Source: a virus
Strand: one strand, 5' to 3'
IMG/VR virus record: IMGVR_UViG_3300046000_008723
Span: 1-29,994 of that record
Length of the DNA: 29,994 nucleotides
The position numbers and the translations under genes are program-made. The notes beneath the pieces are model-generated. The model made no database searches. It was not told the DNA's origin and saw nothing but the letters and a program-made list of their open reading frames with translations. Shown piece by piece: positions 10,901 through 17,908 of the stretch (its first letter is position 1; the number at the start of each line of letters is the position of its first letter).

Positions 10901-11147
10901 TGCACCTTCTAATTCTAATGTTGCTGTTTTATATTTAGATAGACCAATTCCTAACTCCCCATCACTTAATATTAATCACTTTGTGGTTAGAAGAAAAGTA
11001 AAAGATGTAAATAACGGGATAACATTAAATGTAAATGTACCATCATCTGAGGACACAGGATTTTTATTCCCCGAATTTCCAACAGATAAAATAAAAGAAA
11101 ACTTACCAACCATAATTGCCAACCTTCAACAAAAAGGCTTAATTTAA
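7902..11147 (+). CDS. Large repeat-containing baseplate or tail structural protein
   Basis: 1081 residues, beta-rich, Ser/Thr/Asn-rich, no known enzyme motif. The N-terminal part continues the baseplate cluster. Two kinds of internal repeat occur near the C-terminus: a 43-residue period with the shared string QTVAIGSSSF (DNA about 10174 and 10303), and two longer units starting at residues 834 and 916 (82 and 79 residues) that share IYV.SGS, DISAS and HAKT.G..GNS. A third TGG.NG start at residue 995 opens the C-terminal tail. Such repeats occur in tail proteins that build elongated beta structures. The exact role (outer wedge, fibre connector or spike) cannot be told. It starts four bases after the previous stop. 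Confidence 0.68.
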   Translation: MAIGYYIASVKISKQNVTGDDISSNVSELLKFTLQYSDIDPITFEILSKVEYPTYYQLQVKFQGYGNINTLAASINNYTRDYTLSAEFNASQTSSILIFNSVTAGNSLGYYNSLNGEYTLGYTPNTTLYTTASVLIYSTAGSPDAQLIFAKQLAPSTYQTILSTPPTLITPSSFVNFELSGSFTPINGEIYVTYVTDSTTSDLTSSLANFYINQLELAALGTSGSGNDVVLYLAGDNNENPLYGNAEYIVDNPHYSKVDYVEYILPEKDFEIILSGLGTKSNVSQYNYELLRSIYPRYVGSRTISPGFNLNTLPVGALPLATYGGGLGLKPNVERTTPYFLYFTKIISNNPLYKMTTSLQLKYMIDENGEVYSLSTNDNTYYNLIDGFETDKSVYLNLFTGNSSFFNTPKTILLSGLTYKPILYSLSSSAGGTATFTDKLEFTNAKGTVLPNAPDFALNKANKAGGGDNNKNSMQIGSAGVTSIQTNFGPLVFLTSSQVINPFYFGTGSTADYPYTPALVGYDSQSGWISNPSGPPSPTPPLGYDSISYPRYKFEVQPQTSVNIDFYMYIHNGNYTSPYNPNPNNTRIQLSIYRIRAGNHVRIATQPHYIQPYATDNIYRCKLDGYYFNNQDEIYPVIEWLSGNTVSICDYIVNYGNYNTWFNIKTNGLEAPSVIEPFWTTGSANDTVLTSSLALGNILNGGYQQVDITSSGLPPIDTEAVIYPGDEIRFEYDESLAYKVVATSSTIIPIPGITASATLDIAPFYAQTVAIGSSSFGLFGGTSEITFSLVGPLTNNTASYDLDMTPFHNQTVAIGSSSFSLYQLAQPPINIVLTGSIGGTNDATHIYVRSGSSVTDSISRLVLAINNSSSIGPYNTSIGDISASINSPSLRVHAKTQGIIGNSHIITSGSNIFNFAGAINRTNDSTNIFVLSGSNSITSTAAIVEAINFSSSLYPDISDISASSTTSTLNIHAKTAGVVGNSYFIDSGSINIYLTGGVNGAPSNSNVAVLYLDRPIPNSPSLNINHFVVRRKVKDVNNGITLNVNVPSSEDTGFLFPEFPTDKIKENLPTIIANLQQKGLI
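10174..10380 (+). repeat. Short in-frame duplication, 129-base period, inside the large tail gene
   Basis: Two segments 129 bases (43 codons) apart encode LDIAPFYAQTVAIGSSSF and LDMTPFHNQTVAIGSSSF. The DNA for TVAIGSSSF is nearly identical in the two, so the duplication is fairly recent or kept uniform. Confidence 0.75.
10401..10883 (+). repeat. Tandem protein repeat, two units of about 80 residues
   Basis: Unit 1 is 10401-10646 (residues 834-915) and unit 2 is 10647-10883 (residues 916-994). Shared landmarks in order are TND[AS]T.I.V.SGS, A[IV]..[AI]N.SSS, DISAS, L..HAKT.G..GNS and a terminal hydrophobic strand. The DNA has diverged more than the protein pattern, so this duplication is older than the 129-base one just upstream. 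Confidence 0.75.
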
Positions 11148-11150
11148 CAA

Positions 11151-11160
11151 TATTTATCAA
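11151..11160 (+). promoter_or_regulatory. Candidate late promoter, variant TATTTATCAA
   Basis: A one-mismatch relative of TATTTATAAT lies in the 29-base gap before the ATG at 11177, with 16 bases between. It would start the group of virion structural genes at 11177-14268. Confidence 0.4.
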
Positions 11161-11176
11161 TAAAACATAATAAAAA

Positions 11177-11833
11177 ATGGGATATTTAAACAATTCAACT
11201 ATAACAGTAGACGCCATACTAACAAAAAAAGGCCGTGAGCTTTTAGCTAAAGGTGACGGTACATTCAAAATTACTCAATTCTCATTAGCAGATGATGAAA
11301 TAGATTATACATTATATAATCCAAACCACCCATCAGGTTCAGCTTACTATGGTCAAGCTATAGAAAATATGCCATTATTAGAAGCATTTCCTGACGAAAC
11401 CCAAATTATGAAATATAAATTGGTAACTTTACCTAGAGGTACATCTAAAATGCCTATTCTAGATTTAGGTTATGCATCTATAGTAATAAAACAAGGTGCT
11501 GTATTAGCTATTACTCCTCAAACTTTAAATTATTTAGGTGGAAACCAAACATTTGAATCATCAGGATACACAGCTACTATATCAGATGTTAGATTATTTA
11601 GTTCATTCAATGGTGTTGGTATTCAAACCCCAACAGCCCAAAATTTAAATTCAACTGTTACTATAGGAACTAACGTATCTAAAACAGTTGTTGGTACTAC
11701 TATAAACTTAACAGCAACTACAATTAATACTTTATTTGGAACAGCAACTGAATTGTATGCTTCCTTAACAATAATAGGTAGAGATAGTGGTGCTAGATTA
11801 ACAATCCCAGTAACAGTTAAAAAAACTCAATAA
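11177..11833 (+). CDS. Conserved phage virion structural protein (tail/neck type unknown)
   Basis: 218 residues. The first third is strongly patterned, with VDAILTKKGRELLAKG followed by FKITQFSLADDEIDYTLYNP, an arrangement I associate with structural proteins of large marine and Bacteroidota myoviruses; the molecular role is not known to me. The second half is Thr/Val/Ile-rich and beta-like (TVTIGTNVSKTVVGTTINLT), ending in basic VKKTQ. It is placed between the baseplate genes and two paralogous structural genes, so a tail or fibre-attachment role is likely. No signal peptide or enzyme motif is visible. Confidence 0.65.
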   Translation: MGYLNNSTITVDAILTKKGRELLAKGDGTFKITQFSLADDEIDYTLYNPNHPSGSAYYGQAIENMPLLEAFPDETQIMKYKLVTLPRGTSKMPILDLGYASIVIKQGAVLAITPQTLNYLGGNQTFESSGYTATISDVRLFSSFNGVGIQTPTAQNLNSTVTIGTNVSKTVVGTTINLTATTINTLFGTATELYASLTIIGRDSGARLTIPVTVKKTQ

Positions 11834-11842
11834 TAAATAGAT

Positions 11843-12862
11843 ATGTCATTTACTAGATTAGATCCACAGGATTTCTTAATATCAGCTGAATCAATAACCT
11901 CAGCTTTATGGTCAGGTTATAACCCAACGCTAACAGAATTTTTTACTGATTCTACTCAAATTGCTAGTAATGCAGGTAATTACTATATAAGTGTATATCA
12001 AACATCATCAACTGATACTAATGCTGAAATTCAATTCGATATAACTTATGGTGATATTTTAGGTAGTGGTAGTCAATTATATGATCCAAGTGTTCCTGAA
12101 CTTTCCCCAACTAGAACCATTTATGGTCAATATAGAACATTAGTTTTAGGTAGTGAATTAGAATCATTTACGTTTGGTAATTTCACTTCTCCTAATTTTT
12201 ATGCTATATCAATAGAAAGAAATAGATATAAAGAATCACTATTCCCCGGATCATTAACACTACAATTAACATCAGGAAGTAATTCTCTAACATTAACTGA
12301 TGACTCTAGATATACAACATCTAATGTATTTAAAGACGCAGGACGTGTTTATAACTTAATTAGTGGTTCTGCAGGAACTATTAATTCATCAGTAAATGCT
12401 AATGGTTGGTCTAATGGTTCTGGTTCTTATGGGTGGTTCTTACCAGACATATCAACTATAATTTTAAATCCAGCTGCATTAGGATCTAGTGTTATTAATG
12501 GAGGAATTAATTTTATAACGTCCAGAACCAATAATTCAGACGGATTCAACCCAGAAGGACTATTCAATGCTATAGTAACTGGATCTCAATTTACTTTAAA
12601 TTCACAAGAAACTTTAACATCAGATTTTATATTTGTTAGAGCTAGAAATGCAGAATATAACTATTCTGAAAATCCAAGCTTCATTTCAGGTAGTAATGGT
12701 ACTGTTATATATAATGATTTTATAAATAACCCACAAACATTCCCTACTACTATAGGTTTATACAATGATGCTAATGAATTATTAGCAGTTGCTAAATTAT
12801 CAAGACCTTTAAAGAAAGATTTTACAAAAGAAATGCTAGTGCGGGTTAAATTAGATTTCTAA
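11843..12862 (+). CDS. Structural protein, paralogue A (shared C-terminal domain)
   Basis: 339 residues, beta-rich, function not recognised. The last 75 residues (from about VRARNAEYNYSENPSF through TTIGLYNDANELLAVAKLSR) match the end of the next gene product in order and spacing, so the two share a C-terminal domain. The N-terminal part starts SFTRLDPQDFLISAESITSA and contains an ITYGDILGSGS segment. Such paired genes probably form neighbouring subunits of one tail or head-neck structure. No transmembrane or catalytic signature is seen. The next ATG (12866) is three bases past the stop. Confidence 0.65.
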   Translation: MSFTRLDPQDFLISAESITSALWSGYNPTLTEFFTDSTQIASNAGNYYISVYQTSSTDTNAEIQFDITYGDILGSGSQLYDPSVPELSPTRTIYGQYRTLVLGSELESFTFGNFTSPNFYAISIERNRYKESLFPGSLTLQLTSGSNSLTLTDDSRYTTSNVFKDAGRVYNLISGSAGTINSSVNANGWSNGSGSYGWFLPDISTIILNPAALGSSVINGGINFITSRTNNSDGFNPEGLFNAIVTGSQFTLNSQETLTSDFIFVRARNAEYNYSENPSFISGSNGTVIYNDFINNPQTFPTTIGLYNDANELLAVAKLSRPLKKDFTKEMLVRVKLDF

Positions 12863-12865
12863 TGA

Positions 12866-13837
12866 ATGACAGCATTTAAGCAATTTTTAGCTCAAGATAT
12901 ATTAGTTACTCCCTTCCCCGTAAATAAAAATTTTAAATTTACTGGAGAGGGAGAATTAACGTCTACCGATGTAGCAATAGATAGATTTATAGGTAAAAAT
13001 ATTAGTGGGCTTTTTAGCCCCATTACTGACCCAACTACTGGACAATTTAATACTGGTTCATATCAAAGATTAGTATACAATTCTATTAAAGAACTATACT
13101 ACACTAATTTTCTTTCTTCAAGTAAAGGAGATATAGCTACGTTAACTATTACAGAAAATGGAGTTCAAATCCAAGCCAATAATCAACAACCAAGTTACGA
13201 AAATTATTTACAATCTACTTTAGTTCCATATAGATATTTTCCTACAGGTTCAGGAGATGAAATAGGTGTTATATCTATTCCTATGCCTTTGTTTGGAGAA
13301 CAAATAAGGGCAAAAAGCTTTATATTAAATACTCCAAGCGGTAGTTTAGCAGATGATGGTGAGGGAAATGTATATTACTTTACTTCTCCATATGTAGATA
13401 TAAATTATGTAAATTCAAATTACTTTGCTACCAATTTAGGAATAGTAGGCAATATAATTTATTCACATGGGATAGTAGCTCTTACTACACCTCAACTTTT
13501 AAATGTAGGAACTTCATCAATAGATATTTACAATACATTCATTTCGTCTTCTAATGTTACTATGTCATTTGCTAGTACATTTACTATATACGAAACTCAA
13601 TATAAATGTAATATAAGAGAAAGCGAATTTACTTTTAGTTTAAATCCTTCTTTACTATCAGGTAGTACCAATGAAGTAGTATATGATTTTGCTACTGGTT
13701 CTGCTTTTTCTCCATACATAACAACTATAGGTTTATACAATAGTAATCAAGATTTACTAGCTGTAGGTAAATTATCACAACCTTTACCTTCATCTCCTAC
13801 AACAGATATGAATATATTAATAAATTTAGATAGATAA
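12866..13837 (+). CDS. Structural protein, paralogue B (shared C-terminal domain)
   Basis: 323 residues. The C-terminus (IRESEFTFSLNPSLLSGS through TTIGLYNSNQDLLAVGKLSQ) is homologous by eye to paralogue A, while the N-terminal two thirds differ. Notable N-terminal strings are FLAQDILVTPFPVNKNFKF and a central YRYFPTGSGDEIGVISIPMP. An ATG at 12862 overlaps the previous stop but runs into TAA after five codons, so the start is 12866. The stop overlaps the next start (TAATG). Probably a virion component with a common docking or trimerisation end; the specific structure is unknown. Confidence 0.65.
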   Translation: MTAFKQFLAQDILVTPFPVNKNFKFTGEGELTSTDVAIDRFIGKNISGLFSPITDPTTGQFNTGSYQRLVYNSIKELYYTNFLSSSKGDIATLTITENGVQIQANNQQPSYENYLQSTLVPYRYFPTGSGDEIGVISIPMPLFGEQIRAKSFILNTPSGSLADDGEGNVYYFTSPYVDINYVNSNYFATNLGIVGNIIYSHGIVALTTPQLLNVGTSSIDIYNTFISSSNVTMSFASTFTIYETQYKCNIRESEFTFSLNPSLLSGSTNEVVYDFATGSAFSPYITTIGLYNSNQDLLAVGKLSQPLPSSPTTDMNILINLDR

Positions 13838-14268
13838 TGGTAAAGTTAGTAAACATATTAAAAGAAATAATCAAAGAAAATTTACCTAATAATGTATATC
13901 ATTTTACTTTACCTAAATATTTAGTTAAAATTTTAGAAACTAATAAATTAAAAGCAGATCCTAAATTCAATCAAATATCATTTACAACAGATAAAGATCT
14001 ATGGATATTTAGAGAATTTACAGATGAAGATCAAGAAGTTGGAGTAAGATTAACATTTAATAGTAATGATTTACCTGAGCTAAAACCATTCATATACACT
14101 GGCGCACCTGGAGAAAGCTATGATTATGAAAATGAATATACGTCAAATGTTGGAGATATACCTAATATTAAAAATAAAATAAAAGATATAACAGCTTTAG
14201 AATATTGGAGAGAATATTTACAATCTAATTTACCTGAAGAAGAATTTAATAAGATAAAATTTATATAA
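13837..14268 (+). CDS. Putative ADP-ribosyltransferase-fold protein with capsid-targeting-like leader
   Basis: 143 residues. Residues 1-16 (MVKLVNILKEIIKENL) are the leader type shared with the 18.7-29 kb proteins. Then comes a compact domain: VYHFT with H22 and T24, a helix LPKYLVKILETNKLKA, ISFTTD with S48 and T50, GVRLTF with R71, a YDYENEYTSN segment with E98 and E100, and a final DIPNIKNKIKDITALEYW. The order H.T, S.T, acidic pair is that of small ART-like or Tpt1-like domains seen in phage proteins. T4 Alt, a known ADP-ribosyltransferase, is packaged in the head and injected, so a leader plus ART fold would be a parallel. Activity is not proven: the family call rests on motif order alone. 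It overlaps the previous stop. Confidence 0.45.
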   Translation: MVKLVNILKEIIKENLPNNVYHFTLPKYLVKILETNKLKADPKFNQISFTTDKDLWIFREFTDEDQEVGVRLTFNSNDLPELKPFIYTGAPGESYDYENEYTSNVGDIPNIKNKIKDITALEYWREYLQSNLPEEEFNKIKFI

Positions 14269-14285
14269 AAATTAATATATTAAAT

Positions 14286-14726
14286 ATGTGGTTACACAAA
14301 AATAAAGTTATAGAAAAAATTGAAGATTTTGGAGAAAATACCCCATTTGGTTTTATATACAAAATAAAAAATATAGAAACAGGTAAATTTTACATTGGTA
14401 AAAAACAATTAATGTCTACAACTAATGTTAAAATGGGTAAAAAAGAACTTGCTGAACAACCAATTCAACGTGGTAGAAAAGTAACTAAAAAACAAGTAAT
14501 CAAAGAATCTAACTGGACAGAATATTGGGGTAGTAATAAATTTTTACTAGACGATATAAAGCAACTAGGAAAAGATAAATTTATAAGAGAAATCTTAATT
14601 ATATGTCCTACTAAAAAAATACACACCTACTATGAACTAGCAACTCAATGTATATATGATGTGTTACGTGCTAACAGCTATAACGACAACATAGAAGGAC
14701 GTTACTTTAGAAAAGATTTTGAATAA
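14286..14726 (+). CDS. GIY-YIG family endonuclease-like protein
   Basis: 146 residues. The GIY part is GFIYKIKNIETGKFYIGKKQ (from about residue 22), with FIY and YIG strands at the usual spacing. An insertion rich in Lys follows, then ESNWTEYWGSNKFLLDDI, matching the Y.GS motif, and YYELATQCIYDVL with a Glu in the expected catalytic-helix region. Phage GIY-YIG proteins include Seg-type homing endonucleases and other DNA nucleases. There is no DNA-binding repeat at the C-terminus, so a free-standing phage nuclease is likelier than a classical intron endonuclease. It begins 17 bases after the ART-like gene and is not inserted in another gene. Confidence 0.75.
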   Translation: MWLHKNKVIEKIEDFGENTPFGFIYKIKNIETGKFYIGKKQLMSTTNVKMGKKELAEQPIQRGRKVTKKQVIKESNWTEYWGSNKFLLDDIKQLGKDKFIREILIICPTKKIHTYYELATQCIYDVLRANSYNDNIEGRYFRKDFE

Positions 14727-14731
14727 ACACA

Positions 14732-14750
14732 TATTTATAATATATAAATA
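14732..14750 (+). promoter_or_regulatory. Double late-promoter-like element before the tail-fibre genes
   Basis: TATTTATAAT (14732-14741) is followed at once by TATAAATA (14743-14750), and the ATG is at 14754. It is the only place where both forms sit side by side, in a 27-base gap before the tandem fibre genes. Confidence 0.5.
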
Positions 14751-14753
14751 ACA

Positions 14754-15797
14754 ATGGCAAAAACTCTCTCCCAAATAGGTGTAGAAACTAATTATCTAGT
14801 AAGAGCATGGCATGTGTCTCAAAGTATAGATGCTTTAACAGGAGCAGATGACTATGACATAACTATCTCTGGATCATTAACTACAACTGGATCACTATAT
14901 TTTAATGGATTAGAAACTTCTTCCACTAATGACGTGTTAACATACGATTCAACAACTGGAGAAGTAACATATACACCAACTGCCGATTTAGTTGTAGGTA
15001 CTGCTCTAACAGCATCATATGTCGATTTAGCAGCAGGTCCAAATATTATAATCAATCAAGTAGGAACGTCTTTTGAAATAAGTAGTTCAGCTGGTGGAGG
15101 ATTTGTCACATATCCTGAATTCAACAATTTTACAAGTTCATATAATACTGGCTCATTCACTGGTTCATTCATCGGAAATTTATTAGGTACGGCATCTTAT
15201 ATTAATTTAGTAGCAGGTCCTAATATTACAATTAATCAAACTGGCAATGTGTTTGCAATAAGTAGTTCTGCTGGATCTATAAATACAGGTTCGTTTTTAG
15301 TAACTGCCTCAATAGCAAGCAATACAATTACTTTTACAAAAGGAGATAGTTCAACTTTTCCTATTGTTATATTAGGTGGAAATGGAGGTGGAGCTAGTAA
15401 TAACTTAACAAATATAGTTCCAACAACAGCTACATACCAAATTCCATCAGGCAACTGCAGAATTATAATTGATGGAGATAGTTTATTAGGTTGGACTGAT
15501 TATTATATTAAATTACCTACGTCTTCATATTCTGTAGGAGATGTTTTAGAAATAACAGGAAGAGGAACATGGATAGATCCAACAGGAGCAATTATCTATC
15601 GCATGTATATAACACAACCAGACACAAATCAACAAATACTTGATATAAATGGTGCTAGTTCTACATTAGGTTTAATTGGAAGTGCAAGTATATATCATAG
15701 AGATACTCTTAGACTAACATGTGTTGATTCAAGTAGCTATAATCAATGGATAGTATCTAGTTATAATGGTTATGATTTCCCTTTAATATTATATTAA
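14754..15797 (+). CDS. Tail-fibre-like protein 1
   Basis: 347 residues, Ser/Thr/Gly/Asn-rich. The N-terminus has HVSQSIDALTGAD, YDITISGSL and TGSLYFNG, also present in the next gene, and is the likely attachment region. A repeat module follows twice at a 180-base period: ASY[VI][DN]L.AGPNI.INQ.G..F.ISSSAG. Between them is NTGSFTGSF. The last 130 residues differ from the paralogue except for IPSGNC and a closing LTCVDSS segment, so this is the probable receptor-facing domain. Repeats of this kind are typical of trimeric phage fibres. No chaperone or peptidase domain is visible. The stop overlaps the next start. Confidence 0.7.
   Translation: MAKTLSQIGVETNYLVRAWHVSQSIDALTGADDYDITISGSLTTTGSLYFNGLETSSTNDVLTYDSTTGEVTYTPTADLVVGTALTASYVDLAAGPNIIINQVGTSFEISSSAGGGFVTYPEFNNFTSSYNTGSFTGSFIGNLLGTASYINLVAGPNITINQTGNVFAISSSAGSINTGSFLVTASIASNTITFTKGDSSTFPIVILGGNGGGASNNLTNIVPTTATYQIPSGNCRIIIDGDSLLGWTDYYIKLPTSSYSVGDVLEITGRGTWIDPTGAIIYRMYITQPDTNQQILDINGASSTLGLIGSASIYHRDTLRLTCVDSSSYNQWIVSSYNGYDFPLILY
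15012..15276 (+). repeat. In-frame fibre repeat, 180-base period (two copies)
   Basis: Copies start at 15012 and 15192. Both encode ASY, L.AGPNI, INQ and ISSSAG at the same spacing. The following gene carries the same module from about 16051 and again from about 16231. Confidence 0.7.
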
Positions 15798-16933
15798 TGA
15801 ATAAAATTCTTTCAAATACAGGAATATCATCAGGAAGTTTAATAGAAGCACACCATGTATCTCAAAGTATAGACGCATTAACTGGAGCTGATGGATACGA
15901 TATTACTATTTCTGGTTCATTAACAGTAACTGGATCTGTATACTTCAATAGTATACCTTCTAATTCTGGATACAACAATGTTTTAACTATTGATTCAACA
16001 AAAATATTATACACTTCTTCTTTAGATATTACTGTTAATAATGCTCTAACAGCATCATATGTTAATTTAGTAGCGGGAGATGGTATTACAATTAATCAAG
16101 TGGGAACATCATTCGAAATTAGTAGCTCAGCAGTAACTGGTGTTACTCTTACTGATTTTAATAACTTTACAAGTTCATATAACACAGGTTCATTTACTGG
16201 TTCGTTTACTGGTTCACTAACAGGTACAGCATCATACATTAACTTATTAGAAGGTCCAAATATAGATATAAATCAAACAGGTAATGTATTTGCTATAAGT
16301 GGTTCTTCCTCAGTAAACACGGGTTCATTTTTAATAACAGCCTCAATATCGAGTAATATAATTACTTTTACAAAGGGAGATAATTCAACTTTTCCTATAC
16401 CTCTCCCTGATCTATCAGCCCCAACTTCATCATTATTACTTAATCAATTTTATATTGATGGTCTTGATTCTAAATTCCAAATTCCATCAGGAAATTGTAT
16501 TTTATATTATAATTCTACTGTTTATGTTACTCTTGCAAATTTAATAATTTATTTACCTACTTCTTCATTTTTTTTAGGAGATACTTTAGAATTCATTTTT
16601 AGATTTGCCCCGACTATTACTCGACCAGCCGCCAATATGAGAATAAGTCAAACATCTTCACAACAAATACTTTCAGATTCTTTTTTTCTATATAATAATG
16701 CGACATTTGCTTCTCCCCAAGCAGATACTACAGTAGGTTCAACAGGATATTTAGAATATTTAGGAATTGATGGTGATAGATACATATACGGAAATAGATT
16801 TACGTTAACTTGTGTTGAAACTAGTTCAATAGATACTAATTATGCAAGATGGATACTTTCTTATAACATTAGTGGTTATAATAACTATATTGGTGAGAGT
16901 TTTACCCCAGATCTTGATTTCATATTTCATTAG
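15797..16933 (+). CDS. Tail-fibre-like protein 2 (tandem paralogue)
   Basis: 378 residues, a clear duplicate of the preceding gene: HVSQSIDALTGAD, YDITISGSLT, ALTASYVNLVAG, NFTSSYNTGSFTGSF, INQTGNVFAIS and NTGSFLITASI occur in the same order. A GSFTGSFTGSLTG run at about 16186-16224 is a 12-base tandem repeat. The C-terminal 160 residues are largely different from the first copy but keep IPSGNC and LTCVETSS, fitting diversification of the receptor-binding tip on a common shaft. The two may be alternative fibres or form one hetero-assembly. It ends with TAG, rare here, before a 42-base gap. Confidence 0.7.
   Translation: MNKILSNTGISSGSLIEAHHVSQSIDALTGADGYDITISGSLTVTGSVYFNSIPSNSGYNNVLTIDSTKILYTSSLDITVNNALTASYVNLVAGDGITINQVGTSFEISSSAVTGVTLTDFNNFTSSYNTGSFTGSFTGSLTGTASYINLLEGPNIDINQTGNVFAISGSSSVNTGSFLITASISSNIITFTKGDNSTFPIPLPDLSAPTSSLLLNQFYIDGLDSKFQIPSGNCILYYNSTVYVTLANLIIYLPTSSFFLGDTLEFIFRFAPTITRPAANMRISQTSSQQILSDSFFLYNNATFASPQADTTVGSTGYLEYLGIDGDRYIYGNRFTLTCVETSSIDTNYARWILSYNISGYNNYIGESFTPDLDFIFH
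16186..16224 (+). repeat. 12-base tandem repeat encoding Gly-Ser-Phe-Thr
   Basis: About three imperfect copies of a 12-base unit encode GSFT, GSFT, GSLT. The equivalent place in the first fibre gene has fewer clean copies (GSFTGSFI), so copy number appears to have changed between the paralogues. Confidence 0.6.
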
Positions 16934-16960
16934 TAACTAGGCTTCCCAAAAATCCTTACT

Positions 16961-16970
16961 TATATTTAAT
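16961..16970 (+). promoter_or_regulatory. Candidate second promoter class, TATATTTAAT, before primase
   Basis: TATATTTAAT lies five bases before the primase ATG. The identical 10-mer occurs at 18740-18749 just before the metallopeptidase-like gene. It differs from the TATTTATAAT motif and may mark middle or early expression. Only two copies were seen, so this is tentative. Confidence 0.3.
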
Positions 16971-16975
16971 CTATT

Positions 16976-17908
16976 ATGGATACTACAGCTTTAGTATATT
17001 TGATAGATTCTGTCTTAGGTAAAGGTAAATCAACCTCTAAAGGCAACAGAGCATACACTTGCCCTGAATGTAAACACCACAAACCAAAACTTGAAATTAA
17101 TTTGAATGAAAGTTCATCTCATTTTCAATCATATAATTGTTGGGCTTGTAGTTTTAAAGGTAAAAAATTAACTACACTATTTAAAAAAATAGAAGCAGAT
17201 CAAGATAAAGTAGAACAACTGCGATTCTTAGTTAAATCAACGTCTAAAGATTATAATGAAATAGTTGTAAGTAAAAAAATTGCACTACCTAAAGAATTTA
17301 TATCTTTATTAAACCCACCAAATAGTTTAACTGCAAAACATGCATTACATTATTTAAAAACACGAAATACTACTAAAGAAGATATTATTAAATACAACAT
17401 AGGTTACTGTGAATTTGGTATATATGCTAATATGATTATCATACCATCATACGATGATAAAGGAAATCTCAATTACTTCATACCCAGAAACTTTAATAAA
17501 AACTCTCCAATCAAATATAAAAACCCAGATGTGTCAAGAGATATAATTGGGTTGGAACTTTTTATAAATTGGAATACACCTATCACTTTATGTGAAGGTA
17601 TGTTTGATGCTATGGCTATTAAAAGAAATGTTATTCCATTATTAGGAAAAACAATTCAAAATAACTTAATGAAAAAAATCATTAATTCAACTGTACAAAA
17701 AATATATATTGCATTAGATAAAGACGCTATGAAACAAGCGTTAAATTTTTGTGAAGCTTTAATAAACGAAGGTAAAGAAGTTTACTTGGTAGATTTAGAC
17801 GATAAAGACCCTAGCGATATGGGGTTCGTAAAATTTACTAAATTAATACAAAACACTGTACCATTAACATTCTCAAATTTACTTGAGAAAAAACTACAAA
17901 TAATATGA
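16976..17908 (+). CDS. DNA primase (zinc finger plus TOPRIM)
   Basis: 310 residues. A zinc-binding domain uses C29, C32, C55 and C58 (YTCPECKHHKP ... YNCWACSFKG). The TOPRIM domain has the acidic residues expected: E207 in LCEGMFDAMAI, then D248 and D250 in IYIALDKDAMKQA, and a final DLDDKDPSDMGF. The length is like the T4 gp61 class of primases, which make RNA primers on the lagging strand with a replicative helicase. No helicase domain is fused and none is in this window. The stop overlaps the ATG of the PD-(D/E)XK nuclease, so the two are coupled. It is a replication gene placed among virion genes. Confidence 0.85.
   Translation: MDTTALVYLIDSVLGKGKSTSKGNRAYTCPECKHHKPKLEINLNESSSHFQSYNCWACSFKGKKLTTLFKKIEADQDKVEQLRFLVKSTSKDYNEIVVSKKIALPKEFISLLNPPNSLTAKHALHYLKTRNTTKEDIIKYNIGYCEFGIYANMIIIPSYDDKGNLNYFIPRNFNKNSPIKYKNPDVSRDIIGLELFINWNTPITLCEGMFDAMAIKRNVIPLLGKTIQNNLMKKIINSTVQKIYIALDKDAMKQALNFCEALINEGKEVYLVDLDDKDPSDMGFVKFTKLIQNTVPLTFSNLLEKKLQII

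Noticed and set aside
10987-11268. Minus-strand open frame spanning the gap before 11177
   Set aside because: It overlaps the ends of two well-supported + strand genes and gives a hydrophobic low-complexity product; no other gene is on this strand.
14286-14726. Homing endonuclease inserted in an intron or between split genes
   Set aside because: The GIY-YIG gene lies between two complete genes with normal spacing; no split gene or intron boundary is visible.
14754-16933. Diversity-generating retroelement acting on the fibre genes
   Set aside because: No reverse transcriptase or template/variable repeat pair was seen; the divergence of the tips is whole-domain rather than adenine-specific.
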